DNA from: Ardenticatenales bacterium
Lineage (GTDB): Bacteria; Chloroflexota; Anaerolineae; Ardenticatenales; Ardenticatenaceae
Direction of reading: 5' to 3'
NCBI GenBank assembly: GCA_013812995.1
Contig: JACCSL010000990.1
Span: forward strand, 1 to 5,157
Length of the DNA: 5,157 bases
Numbering within the stretch: the stretch's first letter is position 1; every line of letters starts with the position of its first letter. The translations under genes and the position numbers were made by a program. The notes under the pieces were generated by a model. It worked only from the letters and a program-made list of their open reading frames with translations. It had not been told where the DNA came from and made no database searches. Below, piece by piece: positions 1-5,063 of the stretch.

Positions 1-644
1 ATGCTGAGGTTGACAAGGTCATCGTTGGTGCAGGGAACAATCGACTCCGCATTCTGAATTCCTGCTTCCATCAGCACCTCGGGCCGGGTCGCGTCCGCCA
101 CCATGACATGCACGCCCCAGGAGCGCACCTCCTCGATGAGAAGGTTGTCCCGATGCTGCTCGATGACAATCACCTCCTCATTCAAATCCAGAATCCATCG
201 AATCACGCGCGTGCTCACCTGCCCCAAGCCGCAGATAATCGTATGTTCTTTGTAGGTTGATACCATAGCTCTATTCCATAAATCTCGGTTCAGGATACTC
301 TTGCCCAGGCGAATGAGCCCCTGCCCTAGAACAAGAACTCCCGTGATGGGGACCGCAAAAAAGGCGATTCGGGTAATCCACGCGGCGGGAAAGGGCAGCG
401 GGCTCTCAAAGACGAGCATGGCGAAGACCGCGTAGATGGCCTCGCCCCAATCCAACGTTTTTCCCGTCTCGGGGTCGATATAGTTCAGGTACAGATCAAT
501 GGTAGAGAAGACAATAGTTACCAGAAAGAGCACCAGCAGCAGGATAAAACTCCCGGAGCCCGACATCTTGAAGAACGCCTGAACGGAGCGCATCGCGAAG
601 CGGAGGCGGGAAAACAGCGTCTTCGGTTTTCGTCCCTGGCGCAT
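1..644 (-). CDS. Two-TM ion-channel-like protein with NAD-binding RCK/TrkA-N domain (partial, C-terminus outside window)
   Basis: I translated this from the complementary strand; 214 codons are visible before the left edge. A basic N-terminus precedes TM1 (about residues 32-50), a pore-helix-like stretch (66-80), TM2 (about 92-112) and, from about 134, a Rossmann-type TrkA-N/RCK domain. That domain has a GLGQVS loop (139-144), an acidic residue ending strand 2 (E162) and an ADAT motif (183-186) followed by an AGI segment. This order matches prokaryotic potassium channels gated by an RCK domain at the inner membrane. However, the TxGYGD selectivity filter is absent; FESPLPFP (79-86) stands in its place, so ion selectivity cannot be assumed. 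The third glycine of the dinucleotide loop is serine. The ATG at 644 is chosen as the first ATG; in-frame TTG 662, GTG 656 and GTG 650 are alternatives, none with a good Shine-Dalgarno. An in-frame stop lies at 686-684. Family confidence is high; substrate and exact start are uncertain. Confidence 0.85.
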   Translation of the reverse strand, partial: MRQGRKPKTLFSRLRFAMRSVQAFFKMSGSGSFILLLVLFLVTIVFSTIDLYLNYIDPETGKTLDWGEAIYAVFAMLVFESPLPFPAAWITRIAFFAVPITGVLVLGQGLIRLGKSILNRDLWNRAMVSTYKEHTIICGLGQVSTRVIRWILDLNEEVIVIEQHRDNLLIEEVRSWGVHVMVADATRPEVLMEAGIQNAESIVPCTNDDLVNLS

Positions 645-693
645 GGGCACAATCACATCCAATCCGGCTTTATCAATGTCACCCTAGAGCTAA

Positions 694-723
694 AGTATAA
701 GAGGTGGCTAACAAGTTTGACAA
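694..723 (-). promoter_or_regulatory. Candidate sigma70-type promoter of the channel-like gene
   Basis: On the minus strand, TTGTCA (723-718) and TATACT (699-694) each match the consensus at 5 of 6 positions and are 18 bases apart. Transcription would start near 687, leaving a leader of about 40 bases before the ATG at 644. The -35 box overlaps the TTGACA of the divergent kinase promoter. This is a motif reading only. Confidence 0.55.
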
Positions 724-746
724 GGAAGATTTTTTGATGGCATATC
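717..746 (+). promoter_or_regulatory. Candidate promoter of the kinase-regulator operon
   Basis: A perfect TTGACA (717-722) is followed after 18 bases by CATATC (741-746), which matches the -10 consensus at only 3 of 6 positions. The -10 is preceded by TGG, which could act as an extended -10 element. The predicted transcript start is near 753, about 50 bases before the TTG start of the kinase. The -35 is convincing; the -10 is weak, consistent with a regulated promoter or a wrong call. Confidence 0.4.
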
Positions 747-791
747 AAGGCCAGAATTGTTGGATTTTCCTTTCGCTCCCAGGTACCTAAC

Positions 792-795
792 GAGG
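792..795 (+). promoter_or_regulatory. Ribosome binding site deciding the TTG start of the kinase
   Basis: GAGG lies seven bases before the TTG at 803. No ATG or GTG with comparable spacing exists upstream of the GAF domain, so this site supports the TTG as the true start. Confidence 0.6.
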
Positions 796-802
796 TTTTC
801 CC

Positions 803-1984
803 TTGAACACACCACTCCCTCCTGAGTCCGATGCGGAAAAGCTGCGGCGGCGCAACCGGGAACTCTCCATCCTGAACGCCATTGCGGAGGCGCTGAATCG
901 CGAGGTGGACCTGACACGCTCCCTCCAGAGCGCCCTGGCACAGGTCGCTGGGCTGCTGGACCTCCAGACGGGCTGGATATGGCTGCTGAGCGAGGACACC
1001 GGCGGCTTCTACCTCGCGGCAGCGCAGAATCTGCCCCCGGCACTGGATCATCACCCGGAGCGCATGGAGGGGTGGTGCTACTGCCTGGACACCTTTGAGG
1101 CCGGAGATATGAGTGGCGCGGCGAATGTGAATGTGGTCACCTGCACCCGTCTCAAGGGGCTGGTGGATGGCACCGACGGGCTGCGCTACCACGCCAGCAT
1201 TCCCCTGTATGCGCATGGCAAAGAGCTTGGGGTGCTCAATGTAGCCAGCGCGGACTGGCGCGGCCTCTCTGAGAATACGCTGCGCCTGCTCCACACCATC
1301 GGCGACCTGCTGAGCATCGCCATCGAGCGCGCCCGCCTCTTCGAGCAGAGTACCCAACTTGGCGCGGCGGAGGAGCGCAACCGCCTGGCGCGCGAGATAC
1401 ATGACACCATCGCGCAGGGGCTGGCCGCTACGGTTCTCCAGTTGGAAATCGCCGATGCTCTGCTGGATGCACAGGCAGACCCCGTGCGTGTCCAGCAGGT
1501 GATCCAGAAGGCGCTCGCTCTCACGCGGGCCAATATGGAGGAGGCGCGCCGCTCCGTCCTTGACCTGCGCGCCGCCCCGCTGGAGGGGCGCACGCTCGTT
1601 GAGGCGCTGGCACTTCTTGTGGGGACGGAGGGGACGGAGGGCGGCTTGGCAACAAGCTTCGAGGTGACGGGGGAAAATCGGCCCTTGCCCGTGCGGGTGG
1701 AGGTCGGGCTCTATCGCATCGCGCAGGAGGCGATCACCAATGTGCTCCGCCATGCGGGGGCGACCCGTCTGCTGGTGCGGTTGGTGGTCACGCCCGAGCA
1801 GGCTCAGATGAGCATTGAGGATGATGGCTGCGGCTTTGAGGGGGAATCATTGCCCAAGGGTCGCTATGGATTGGTGGGGCTGAACGAGCGTACGAGGCTG
1901 CTGGGAGGAACCCTTGAGGTATGCAGTGAGCCTGGGGTGGGGACCAGCCTACACATTTCGGTGCCTCTGGAGGCGAAACTATGA
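803..1984 (+). CDS. Soluble GAF-domain sensor histidine kinase, HisKA_3 (NarL-partner) class
   Basis: A 393-residue two-component sensor kinase, expected to phosphorylate the regulator encoded next to it. A short coiled-coil-like basic/acidic N-terminus (about 10-30) leads into a GAF sensor domain (about 30-178). HisKA_3 dimerisation follows, with the REIHDT box and phospho-acceptor His200, then a HATPase_c domain: N-box around N313, IEDDGCGF (338-345), a YGLVGL lid segment (355-360) and GVGTS (377-381). No membrane segment is visible, so it should sense a cytoplasmic signal. The GAF domain carries a WCYC motif (Cys92, Cys94) and Cys114, candidates for metal, Fe-S or redox sensing (inference). 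A tandem GTE repeat sits in the linker between the dimerisation and ATPase domains. The start is TTG, supported by GAGG seven bases upstream. The gene overlaps the next by four bases (ATGA), indicating translational coupling. The signal is unknown. Confidence 0.93.
   Translation: MNTPLPPESDAEKLRRRNRELSILNAIAEALNREVDLTRSLQSALAQVAGLLDLQTGWIWLLSEDTGGFYLAAAQNLPPALDHHPERMEGWCYCLDTFEAGDMSGAANVNVVTCTRLKGLVDGTDGLRYHASIPLYAHGKELGVLNVASADWRGLSENTLRLLHTIGDLLSIAIERARLFEQSTQLGAAEERNRLAREIHDTIAQGLAATVLQLEIADALLDAQADPVRVQQVIQKALALTRANMEEARRSVLDLRAAPLEGRTLVEALALLVGTEGTEGGLATSFEVTGENRPLPVRVEVGLYRIAQEAITNVLRHAGATRLLVRLVVTPEQAQMSIEDDGCGFEGESLPKGRYGLVGLNERTRLLGGTLEVCSEPGVGTSLHISVPLEAKL
1622..1639 (+). repeat. 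Two perfect tandem copies of a 9-base unit in the kinase linker
   Basis: GGGACGGAG occurs twice in a row and encodes Gly-Thr-Glu twice (residues 274-279). It lies between the HisKA_3 helices and the HATPase_c domain. The unit is in frame, so copy-number change would lengthen or shorten the linker without breaking the gene. Confidence 0.85.
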
Positions 1985-2637
1985 ATGAGCCTATTCGGAT
2001 TGTGGTGGCGGATGACCATCCTGTGGTGCGCGAGGGCCTCGTTGCCATTCTAGAGACCCAGCCCGACTTTCTCATCGTGGGGGAGGCGAGCAACGGGCGG
2101 GAGGCCGTCGAGCGAGTCCTGGCACATTCCCCCGATGTGCTCCTGCTGGACCTGGAGATGCCGGAAATGGATGGGGTAGAGGCACTTGAAAAGCTATTCG
2201 CCCTCCGCCCTGAGACGCGCGTCATCATCTTCACCGCGTTTGACACGGATGAGCGCATCCTTGGGGCGCTGCGGGCAGGGGCACAGGGCTATCTTTTGAA
2301 GGGAGCCCCGCGCAGCGAGGTATTCAAGGCCATTCGCGTGGTGAGCCAGGGTGGCTCGCTGTTGGAGTCTGTGGTCGCGTCCAAGCTCCTTCAGCATATC
2401 AGCCGCAAGGCACCCGCCGCCTCAGAGCTGCCCGAGTCCCTGACAGAGCGGGAACGGGACGTTCTGGCGCTGCTGGCACAGGGCAAACCCAACAAAGAAA
2501 TTGCCAGTGCGCTCGTCATCAGTGAGCGCACCGTCAAATTCCATGTCAGTTCCATTCTGGGCAAGCTGGGGGCGAGCAATCGCACGGAGGCGCTCAAGCT
2601 CGCCGCCCAGCAGGGGTTGGTAGACCTGGGCAGCTAG
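1981..2637 (+). CDS. NarL/FixJ-family response regulator (receiver + LuxR HTH)
   Basis: A 218-residue DNA-binding response regulator. The receiver domain (about 5-120) has the acidic pair D11/D12, phospho-acceptor D57 in LLLDLEMPEMDG, T85 and K107, so it looks fully functional. A linker (about 125-150) leads to a LuxR-type helix-turn-helix (about 151-216) with LTERERDVL and the NKEIA / SERTVKFHVS recognition region. It starts inside the kinase gene (ATGA overlap at 1981-1984) and is almost certainly that kinase's partner. HisKA_3 kinases are typically paired with this regulator class. Its targets are unknown; autoregulation through the 690-800 intergenic region, or control of the divergent channel gene, is a natural guess. 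The stop codon interlocks with that of the convergent NYN gene in the bases CTAG (2634-2637). I see no terminator after it. Confidence 0.95.
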   Translation: MNEPIRIVVADDHPVVREGLVAILETQPDFLIVGEASNGREAVERVLAHSPDVLLLDLEMPEMDGVEALEKLFALRPETRVIIFTAFDTDERILGALRAGAQGYLLKGAPRSEVFKAIRVVSQGGSLLESVVASKLLQHISRKAPAASELPESLTERERDVLALLAQGKPNKEIASALVISERTVKFHVSSILGKLGASNRTEALKLAAQQGLVDLGS

Positions 2638-3224
2638 GGGGTGGTAACGGGGCGGTCCGGCATCCTGATATGGTTGGCGATGGAAGCCAACTCGATAAAA
2701 TCGTCTGCCTGACGACGAAGCTCGTCCGCGATGGTGCTTACAGCGGTCTTGCCGCTGCTGATGACGATGACGCGACAGCCCTGCTTTTGCACGGCCTGCA
2801 CCAGGGGCAGGAAATCGCCGTCCCCGCTGAAGAGAATCATCGTATCGCAGTGCGGGGCGAGCGTCATCATGTCCACCGCGACCTCGATATCCGTGTTCCC
2901 CTTTACCTGACTCTCCAGATGAGGCTCGCCCGCCTCGTCCACCACCTGGCGCACGAATACCCGCGCACTCTTGGTCACCACATGGAAGCCATTGTAGGCT
3001 AACCAATCCGTAAGCCGAATCAGCCAGTCTGGTGTCTGTCCACCTTCCAGCAGCGCAGTATAGTAGGCCGCACGCACAAGGGTGCCCTGCGATTTGAAAT
3101 AGTCCAGTAGTCGCCGATAATCGACGTGCAGGCCCAATTCTCGGATGGTGTGGTAAAAGTTCGAGCCATCGATAAAAAGGGCAAAACGCCCATAGGGCGT
3201 AGGGGGCATTGCGCCGTGAGGCAT
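2634..3224 (-). CDS. NYN-domain (LabA/DUF88-like, PIN-fold) putative nuclease
   Basis: A 196-residue protein that is essentially one NYN domain, a PIN-like metal-dependent fold usually linked to RNA cleavage. The expected acidic residues are present: D19 in FIDGSN (17-22), D112 and D118 in the KGNTDIEVAVD segment (108-118), and D135/D137 in FSGDGDF (132-138). The residues after that, through VIVIS (152-156), match the second half of the fold. No membrane segment, signal peptide or extra C-terminal domain is seen, so it is probably cytoplasmic. I chose the ATG at 3224 because AAGGA lies six bases upstream. The open frame extends to a TTG at 3287, but that codon lies inside the palindrome/-35 region and would probably not be transcribed. 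The gene is convergent with the response regulator and divergent from the cold-shock gene. Its RNA target is unknown, and catalysis is inferred from conserved acids only. Confidence 0.9.
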   Translation of the reverse strand: MPHGAMPPTPYGRFALFIDGSNFYHTIRELGLHVDYRRLLDYFKSQGTLVRAAYYTALLEGGQTPDWLIRLTDWLAYNGFHVVTKSARVFVRQVVDEAGEPHLESQVKGNTDIEVAVDMMTLAPHCDTMILFSGDGDFLPLVQAVQKQGCRVIVISSGKTAVSTIADELRRQADDFIELASIANHIRMPDRPVTTP

Positions 3225-3230
3225 ACTAGA

Positions 3231-3235
3231 TCCTT
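3231..3235 (-). promoter_or_regulatory. Ribosome binding site deciding the NYN start
   Basis: On the minus strand AAGGA (3235-3231) sits six bases before the ATG at 3224. The in-frame ATG at 3209 and TTG at 3287 have no comparable site, so this favours the 196-residue product. Confidence 0.7.
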
Positions 3236-3258
3236 GTCTTTCTAGGAGTGCGATGTGG

Positions 3259-3287
3259 GCTACAGTACAGGAACGGTTTTTTGTCAA
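3259..3287 (-). promoter_or_regulatory. Possible promoter of the NYN gene
   Basis: The left half of the palindrome gives a perfect TTGACA on the minus strand (3287-3282). At 17-base spacing the -10 is TGTAGC (3264-3259), only 3 of 6 matches. The leader would be about 28 bases. The -35 is good but the -10 is poor, so expression may be weak or need an activator. Confidence 0.35.
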
Positions 3288-3297
3288 ACGTTTGACA
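3282..3297. promoter_or_regulatory. Perfect 16-bp palindrome, probable operator shared by divergent genes
   Basis: TGTCAAACGTTTGACA is identical on both strands and lies between the NYN and cold-shock genes. Each half carries a TTGACA, so a dimeric regulator bound here would cover the -35 of both divergent promoters. The central CG with AAACGTTT symmetry resembles LacI/GalR-family operators in general form; the actual regulator is not identifiable from this window. The half GTTTGACA recurs at 715-722 in the other divergent control region. Confidence 0.65.
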
Positions 3298-3320
3298 CAA
3301 CTCCTGCGCTATATTATAGT
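3292..3320 (+). promoter_or_regulatory. Strong candidate promoter of the cold-shock gene
   Basis: TTGACA (3292-3297, 6 of 6) and TATAGT (3315-3320, 5 of 6) are separated by the optimal 17 bases. The predicted transcript start is near 3327. This is the best sigma70-type promoter in the window. It argues against any cold-shock start upstream of 3327. Confidence 0.75.
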
Positions 3321-3341
3321 CTTCCCCGTGAATCAGGCATT

Positions 3342-3653
3342 ATGTTTCGTACCGGACCGTGTCAGGCTCGTAGCGTTGATTGCTCAACTACCCGACGTGC
3401 GCCCGTGTCAAGTAGCGTAGCCGAGTCACATCTTACAAATCTTTGGCTCACTGGTACCGTTAAGTTTTTCAACACCGAGAAGGTCTTCGGCTTTATCTCT
3501 CCAGAAGATGGCCAGAAAGATGTCTTCGGCCACTACTCGGCCATTGCCACGGATGGCGGCTTCCGTAACCTCAATGAGGGCGACCGCGTCGAGTTCGAGA
3601 CGGAGCCCAGTCCGAAGGGGCCTCGCGCCGTCAACGTCGTTAAGATCATCTAG
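3342..3653 (+). CDS. Cold-shock-domain nucleic-acid-binding protein with N-terminal extension
   Basis: The last 68 residues (36-103 from this ATG) form a complete cold-shock domain, a five-stranded OB fold that binds single-stranded RNA or DNA. It begins LTGTVKFFN and ends in the usual KGPRAVNV segment. Both RNA-binding motifs deviate: RNP1 reads KVFGFI (47-52) where KGFGFI is usual, and RNP2 reads VFGHYS (61-66) where VFVHxS is usual. The tryptophan commonly found in KWFN is Phe. The start is the weak point: no start codon lies directly before the domain. The ATG at 3342 is in frame, follows the predicted transcript start by about 15 bases and has only a weak AGG. The GTG at 3405 has no Shine-Dalgarno and would give 83 residues. 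The extension (1-35) has no recognisable domain and codon use unlike the rest, so it may partly be 5' leader. A strong terminator follows, so this is a single-gene transcript. Confidence 0.85.
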   Translation: MFRTGPCQARSVDCSTTRRAPVSSSVAESHLTNLWLTGTVKFFNTEKVFGFISPEDGQKDVFGHYSAIATDGGFRNLNEGDRVEFETEPSPKGPRAVNVVKII

Positions 3654-3668
3654 TTGATCGCCTATTCC

Positions 3669-3702
3669 AAGAGCCTCGTGCTACCTGCACGGGGCTCTTT
3701 TT
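3669..3702 (+). terminator. Intrinsic terminator of the cold-shock gene
   Basis: A 13-bp stem with one G-U wobble (3669-3681 paired with 3687-3699) closes a five-base loop (TACCT). A run of T covers 3698-3702 and continues as ATTT. It starts 15 bases after the stop codon. Confidence 0.92.
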
Positions 3703-3796
3703 ATTTCTCGACAGCGCTCAGAGCCAGTGTTAAGCTACATATTTGGGTAGGTCAAGTTGATTCGATTTTGAGGCATGATAGAGGGGGCTGACAAAC

Positions 3797-3827
3797 AAAA
3801 GCGCCTCGGCAGGGGGTACCAAGACGC
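3797..3827 (-). terminator. Terminator-like hairpin on the minus strand
   Basis: As minus-strand RNA, 3827-3819 pairs with 3809-3801 over nine pairs with two G-U wobbles. The loop is nine bases, followed by TTTTGTTTG. On the plus strand the wobbles become C-A mismatches, so the structure favours the minus strand. No minus-strand gene is evident upstream of it. Confidence 0.35.
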
Positions 3828-3894
3828 CAATCAAATATCATTTCAATCAACAACTTAATAATTGCTAGCCAAGCTAACTAATAAGGTAGCACAG

Positions 3895-3925
3895 AAATTG
3901 GGGTATTGCAACCGCCCTAATTTTT
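3895..3925 (+). terminator. Terminator/attenuator-like hairpin before the PLP-enzyme gene
   Basis: AAATTGGGG (3895-3903) pairs with CCCTAATTT (3915-3923) over nine positions with one G-U wobble and an 11-base loop. A T-run spans 3921-3925 and continues as CTTT. It ends 14 bases before the AAGGAG (3939-3944) of the downstream gene. It could therefore stop transcription in the leader, or end a short upstream RNA. Confidence 0.45.
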
Positions 3926-3950
3926 CTTTGAATGGCTGAAGGAGCAGATA

Positions 3951-5045
3951 ATGTCGCTAGCCCGTTCCTGCGCCCACTGCCATAGCCCTGCTGTCTCGAC
4001 CTTGGCATGGCATTGCGGCTGTAGTGGCCCGCTGGAGTATGAGTGGCAGCCTCATTTCGAGCCGGAGCGGATTGACCGTGGATGTTGGTCGCAGTGGCGG
4101 TACAGAGCCATACTGCTGCCCGAGGCGCTGCCCGTCCAGCCGCCCGTCAGCCTGGGGGAGGGGATGACACCGTTGGTGCCTTTCGAGGCCGGTGTCTTTC
4201 TCAAGCTGGAGTATCTCATGCCAACGGGCTCCTACAAAGATCGCGGAAGTGCAACGCTGCTCACTGTGCTACAGGCCGAGGGTGTGGACGCGCTGGTGGA
4301 GGATTCGTCGGGGAACGCGGGGGCCAGCATCGCGGCCTATGCCGGGGCGGCGGGTATCCATGCCACGATCTTCGTGCCAGCCCACGCGGCGGCAGGGAAG
4401 AAAGCGCAGATTGCCGCGTTTGGGGCAACGCTTCAGGAAATCGAGGGAGTGCGCCAGGCTGCCAGCGATGCCTGTCAGCGCGCTGCCGAGGAGACGCTCT
4501 ACGCGAGCCACGCCTGGCACCCGGCCTTCCTGCTGGGGCAGATGAGCGCCGCCTGGGAACTCTGGGAGCAGTCGGAAGGGAAGATGCCCGAGGCGATTCT
4601 CTTCCCGGTGGGGCAGGGCGGGATGCTGCTCGGCTACTACCGGGGCTGCCGCGCGCTGCTGGCAGCGGGGCTCATCGAGCGGCTACCACGGTTGATCGCG
4701 GTGCAATCCCAGGGCTGTGCGCCGCTGGTGCGTGCCTGGGAGCAGGGGGCCACGCAGGTAGCACCAACCGAGGAGCAGCCAACGATTGCCGAGGGGATTC
4801 GCATTGCTGCGCCCGCGCGCGGCGACGAGTTGCTCCGCGCCCTGTACGAGAGCGAGGGCTTTGCCCTCACAGTGGAAGACGCTGCCATTCGCGCGGCGCA
4901 CCGCACGCTGGCGCGGCGCGGCCTCTTCGTCGAGACGACCAGCGCGGTGCCCCTCGCCGCGCTCCCCGCTGCGCGCCAGCGCCTTGGCCCCGACGCCACC
5001 GTGCTGATTCCCTTGAGCGGCAGCGGTCTCAAGGAACAAAAATAA
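3951..5045 (+). CDS. Threonine synthase-like PLP-dependent enzyme (fold type II) with N-terminal zinc ribbon
   Basis: 364 residues. The N-terminus has a four-cysteine zinc-ribbon pattern: CAHC (7-10) and CGC (22-24). The catalytic core has the Schiff-base lysine K96 in SYKDRG (94-99), SSGNAG (119-124) contacting the cofactor, a phosphate-binding glycine loop GQGG (221-224) and a terminal SGSGLK (356-361). This layout fits the threonine synthase (ThrC) group, which converts O-phosphohomoserine to threonine in the cytoplasm. The C-terminal motif in classical threonine synthases is usually TGHGLKD, and the glycine loop also differs, so a paralogue with another substrate is possible. For that reason I give no gene symbol. 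The start is ATG at 3951, with AAGGAG six bases upstream. The gene is probably co-transcribed with the ADP-ribosylglycohydrolase-like gene 18 bases downstream. The hairpin at 3895-3923 suggests leader control. No homoserine kinase or dehydrogenase gene is in view to confirm a threonine pathway. Confidence 0.88.
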   Translation: MSLARSCAHCHSPAVSTLAWHCGCSGPLEYEWQPHFEPERIDRGCWSQWRYRAILLPEALPVQPPVSLGEGMTPLVPFEAGVFLKLEYLMPTGSYKDRGSATLLTVLQAEGVDALVEDSSGNAGASIAAYAGAAGIHATIFVPAHAAAGKKAQIAAFGATLQEIEGVRQAASDACQRAAEETLYASHAWHPAFLLGQMSAAWELWEQSEGKMPEAILFPVGQGGMLLGYYRGCRALLAAGLIERLPRLIAVQSQGCAPLVRAWEQGATQVAPTEEQPTIAEGIRIAAPARGDELLRALYESEGFALTVEDAAIRAAHRTLARRGLFVETTSAVPLAALPAARQRLGPDATVLIPLSGSGLKEQK

Positions 5046-5063
5046 TCGACACCAGGAGGAACC

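Larger units (their letters stand above)
3703..3950. other. Intergenic leader region without a convincing gene
   Basis: About 250 AT-richer bases lie between the cold-shock terminator and the PLP-enzyme gene. I find no clear sigma70 promoter here. It holds a hairpin that folds best as minus-strand RNA (3801-3827) and an imperfect hairpin with one bulged G (3864-3870 with 3885-3890). A terminator-like hairpin (3895-3923) lies just before the Shine-Dalgarno. A 27-codon open frame (3775-3858) is present, but its only upstream GAGG is one base from the ATG, so I do not call it a gene. Confidence 0.6.

Noticed and set aside
7..17. GTTGACAAGG near the left edge, resembling the half-site at 715
   Set aside because: It lies inside the channel coding sequence and matches only the common TTGACA core; most likely chance.
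653..1753. Long minus-strand open frame of 366 codons opposite the kinase gene
   Set aside because: The plus strand encodes a complete GAF/HisKA_3/HATPase kinase with all motifs; the antisense frame shows no domain and results from GC-rich codon bias.
2670..3002. Plus-strand 110-codon frame opposite the NYN gene
   Set aside because: It is a shadow of the NYN frame, which carries the conserved acidic residues and a ribosome binding site.
3225..3287. Extended NYN start at TTG 3287
   Set aside because: The codon lies within the palindrome and -35 region, upstream of any plausible transcript start, and has no Shine-Dalgarno; ATG 3224 does.
3255..3341. Cold-shock start at GTG 3255
   Set aside because: It lies upstream of the near-consensus promoter (3292-3320), so it would not be in the transcript.
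3775..3858. 27-codon open frame as a threonine leader peptide
   Set aside because: GAGG is only one base from the ATG, there are just two adjacent Thr codons, and no overlap with the attenuator-like hairpin.
3880..3925. T-box riboswitch suggested by AAGGTAGCAC and CAACCGCCC before an amino-acid gene
   Set aside because: The invariant TGGNACCGCG core and a recognisable stem I with specifier loop are missing.
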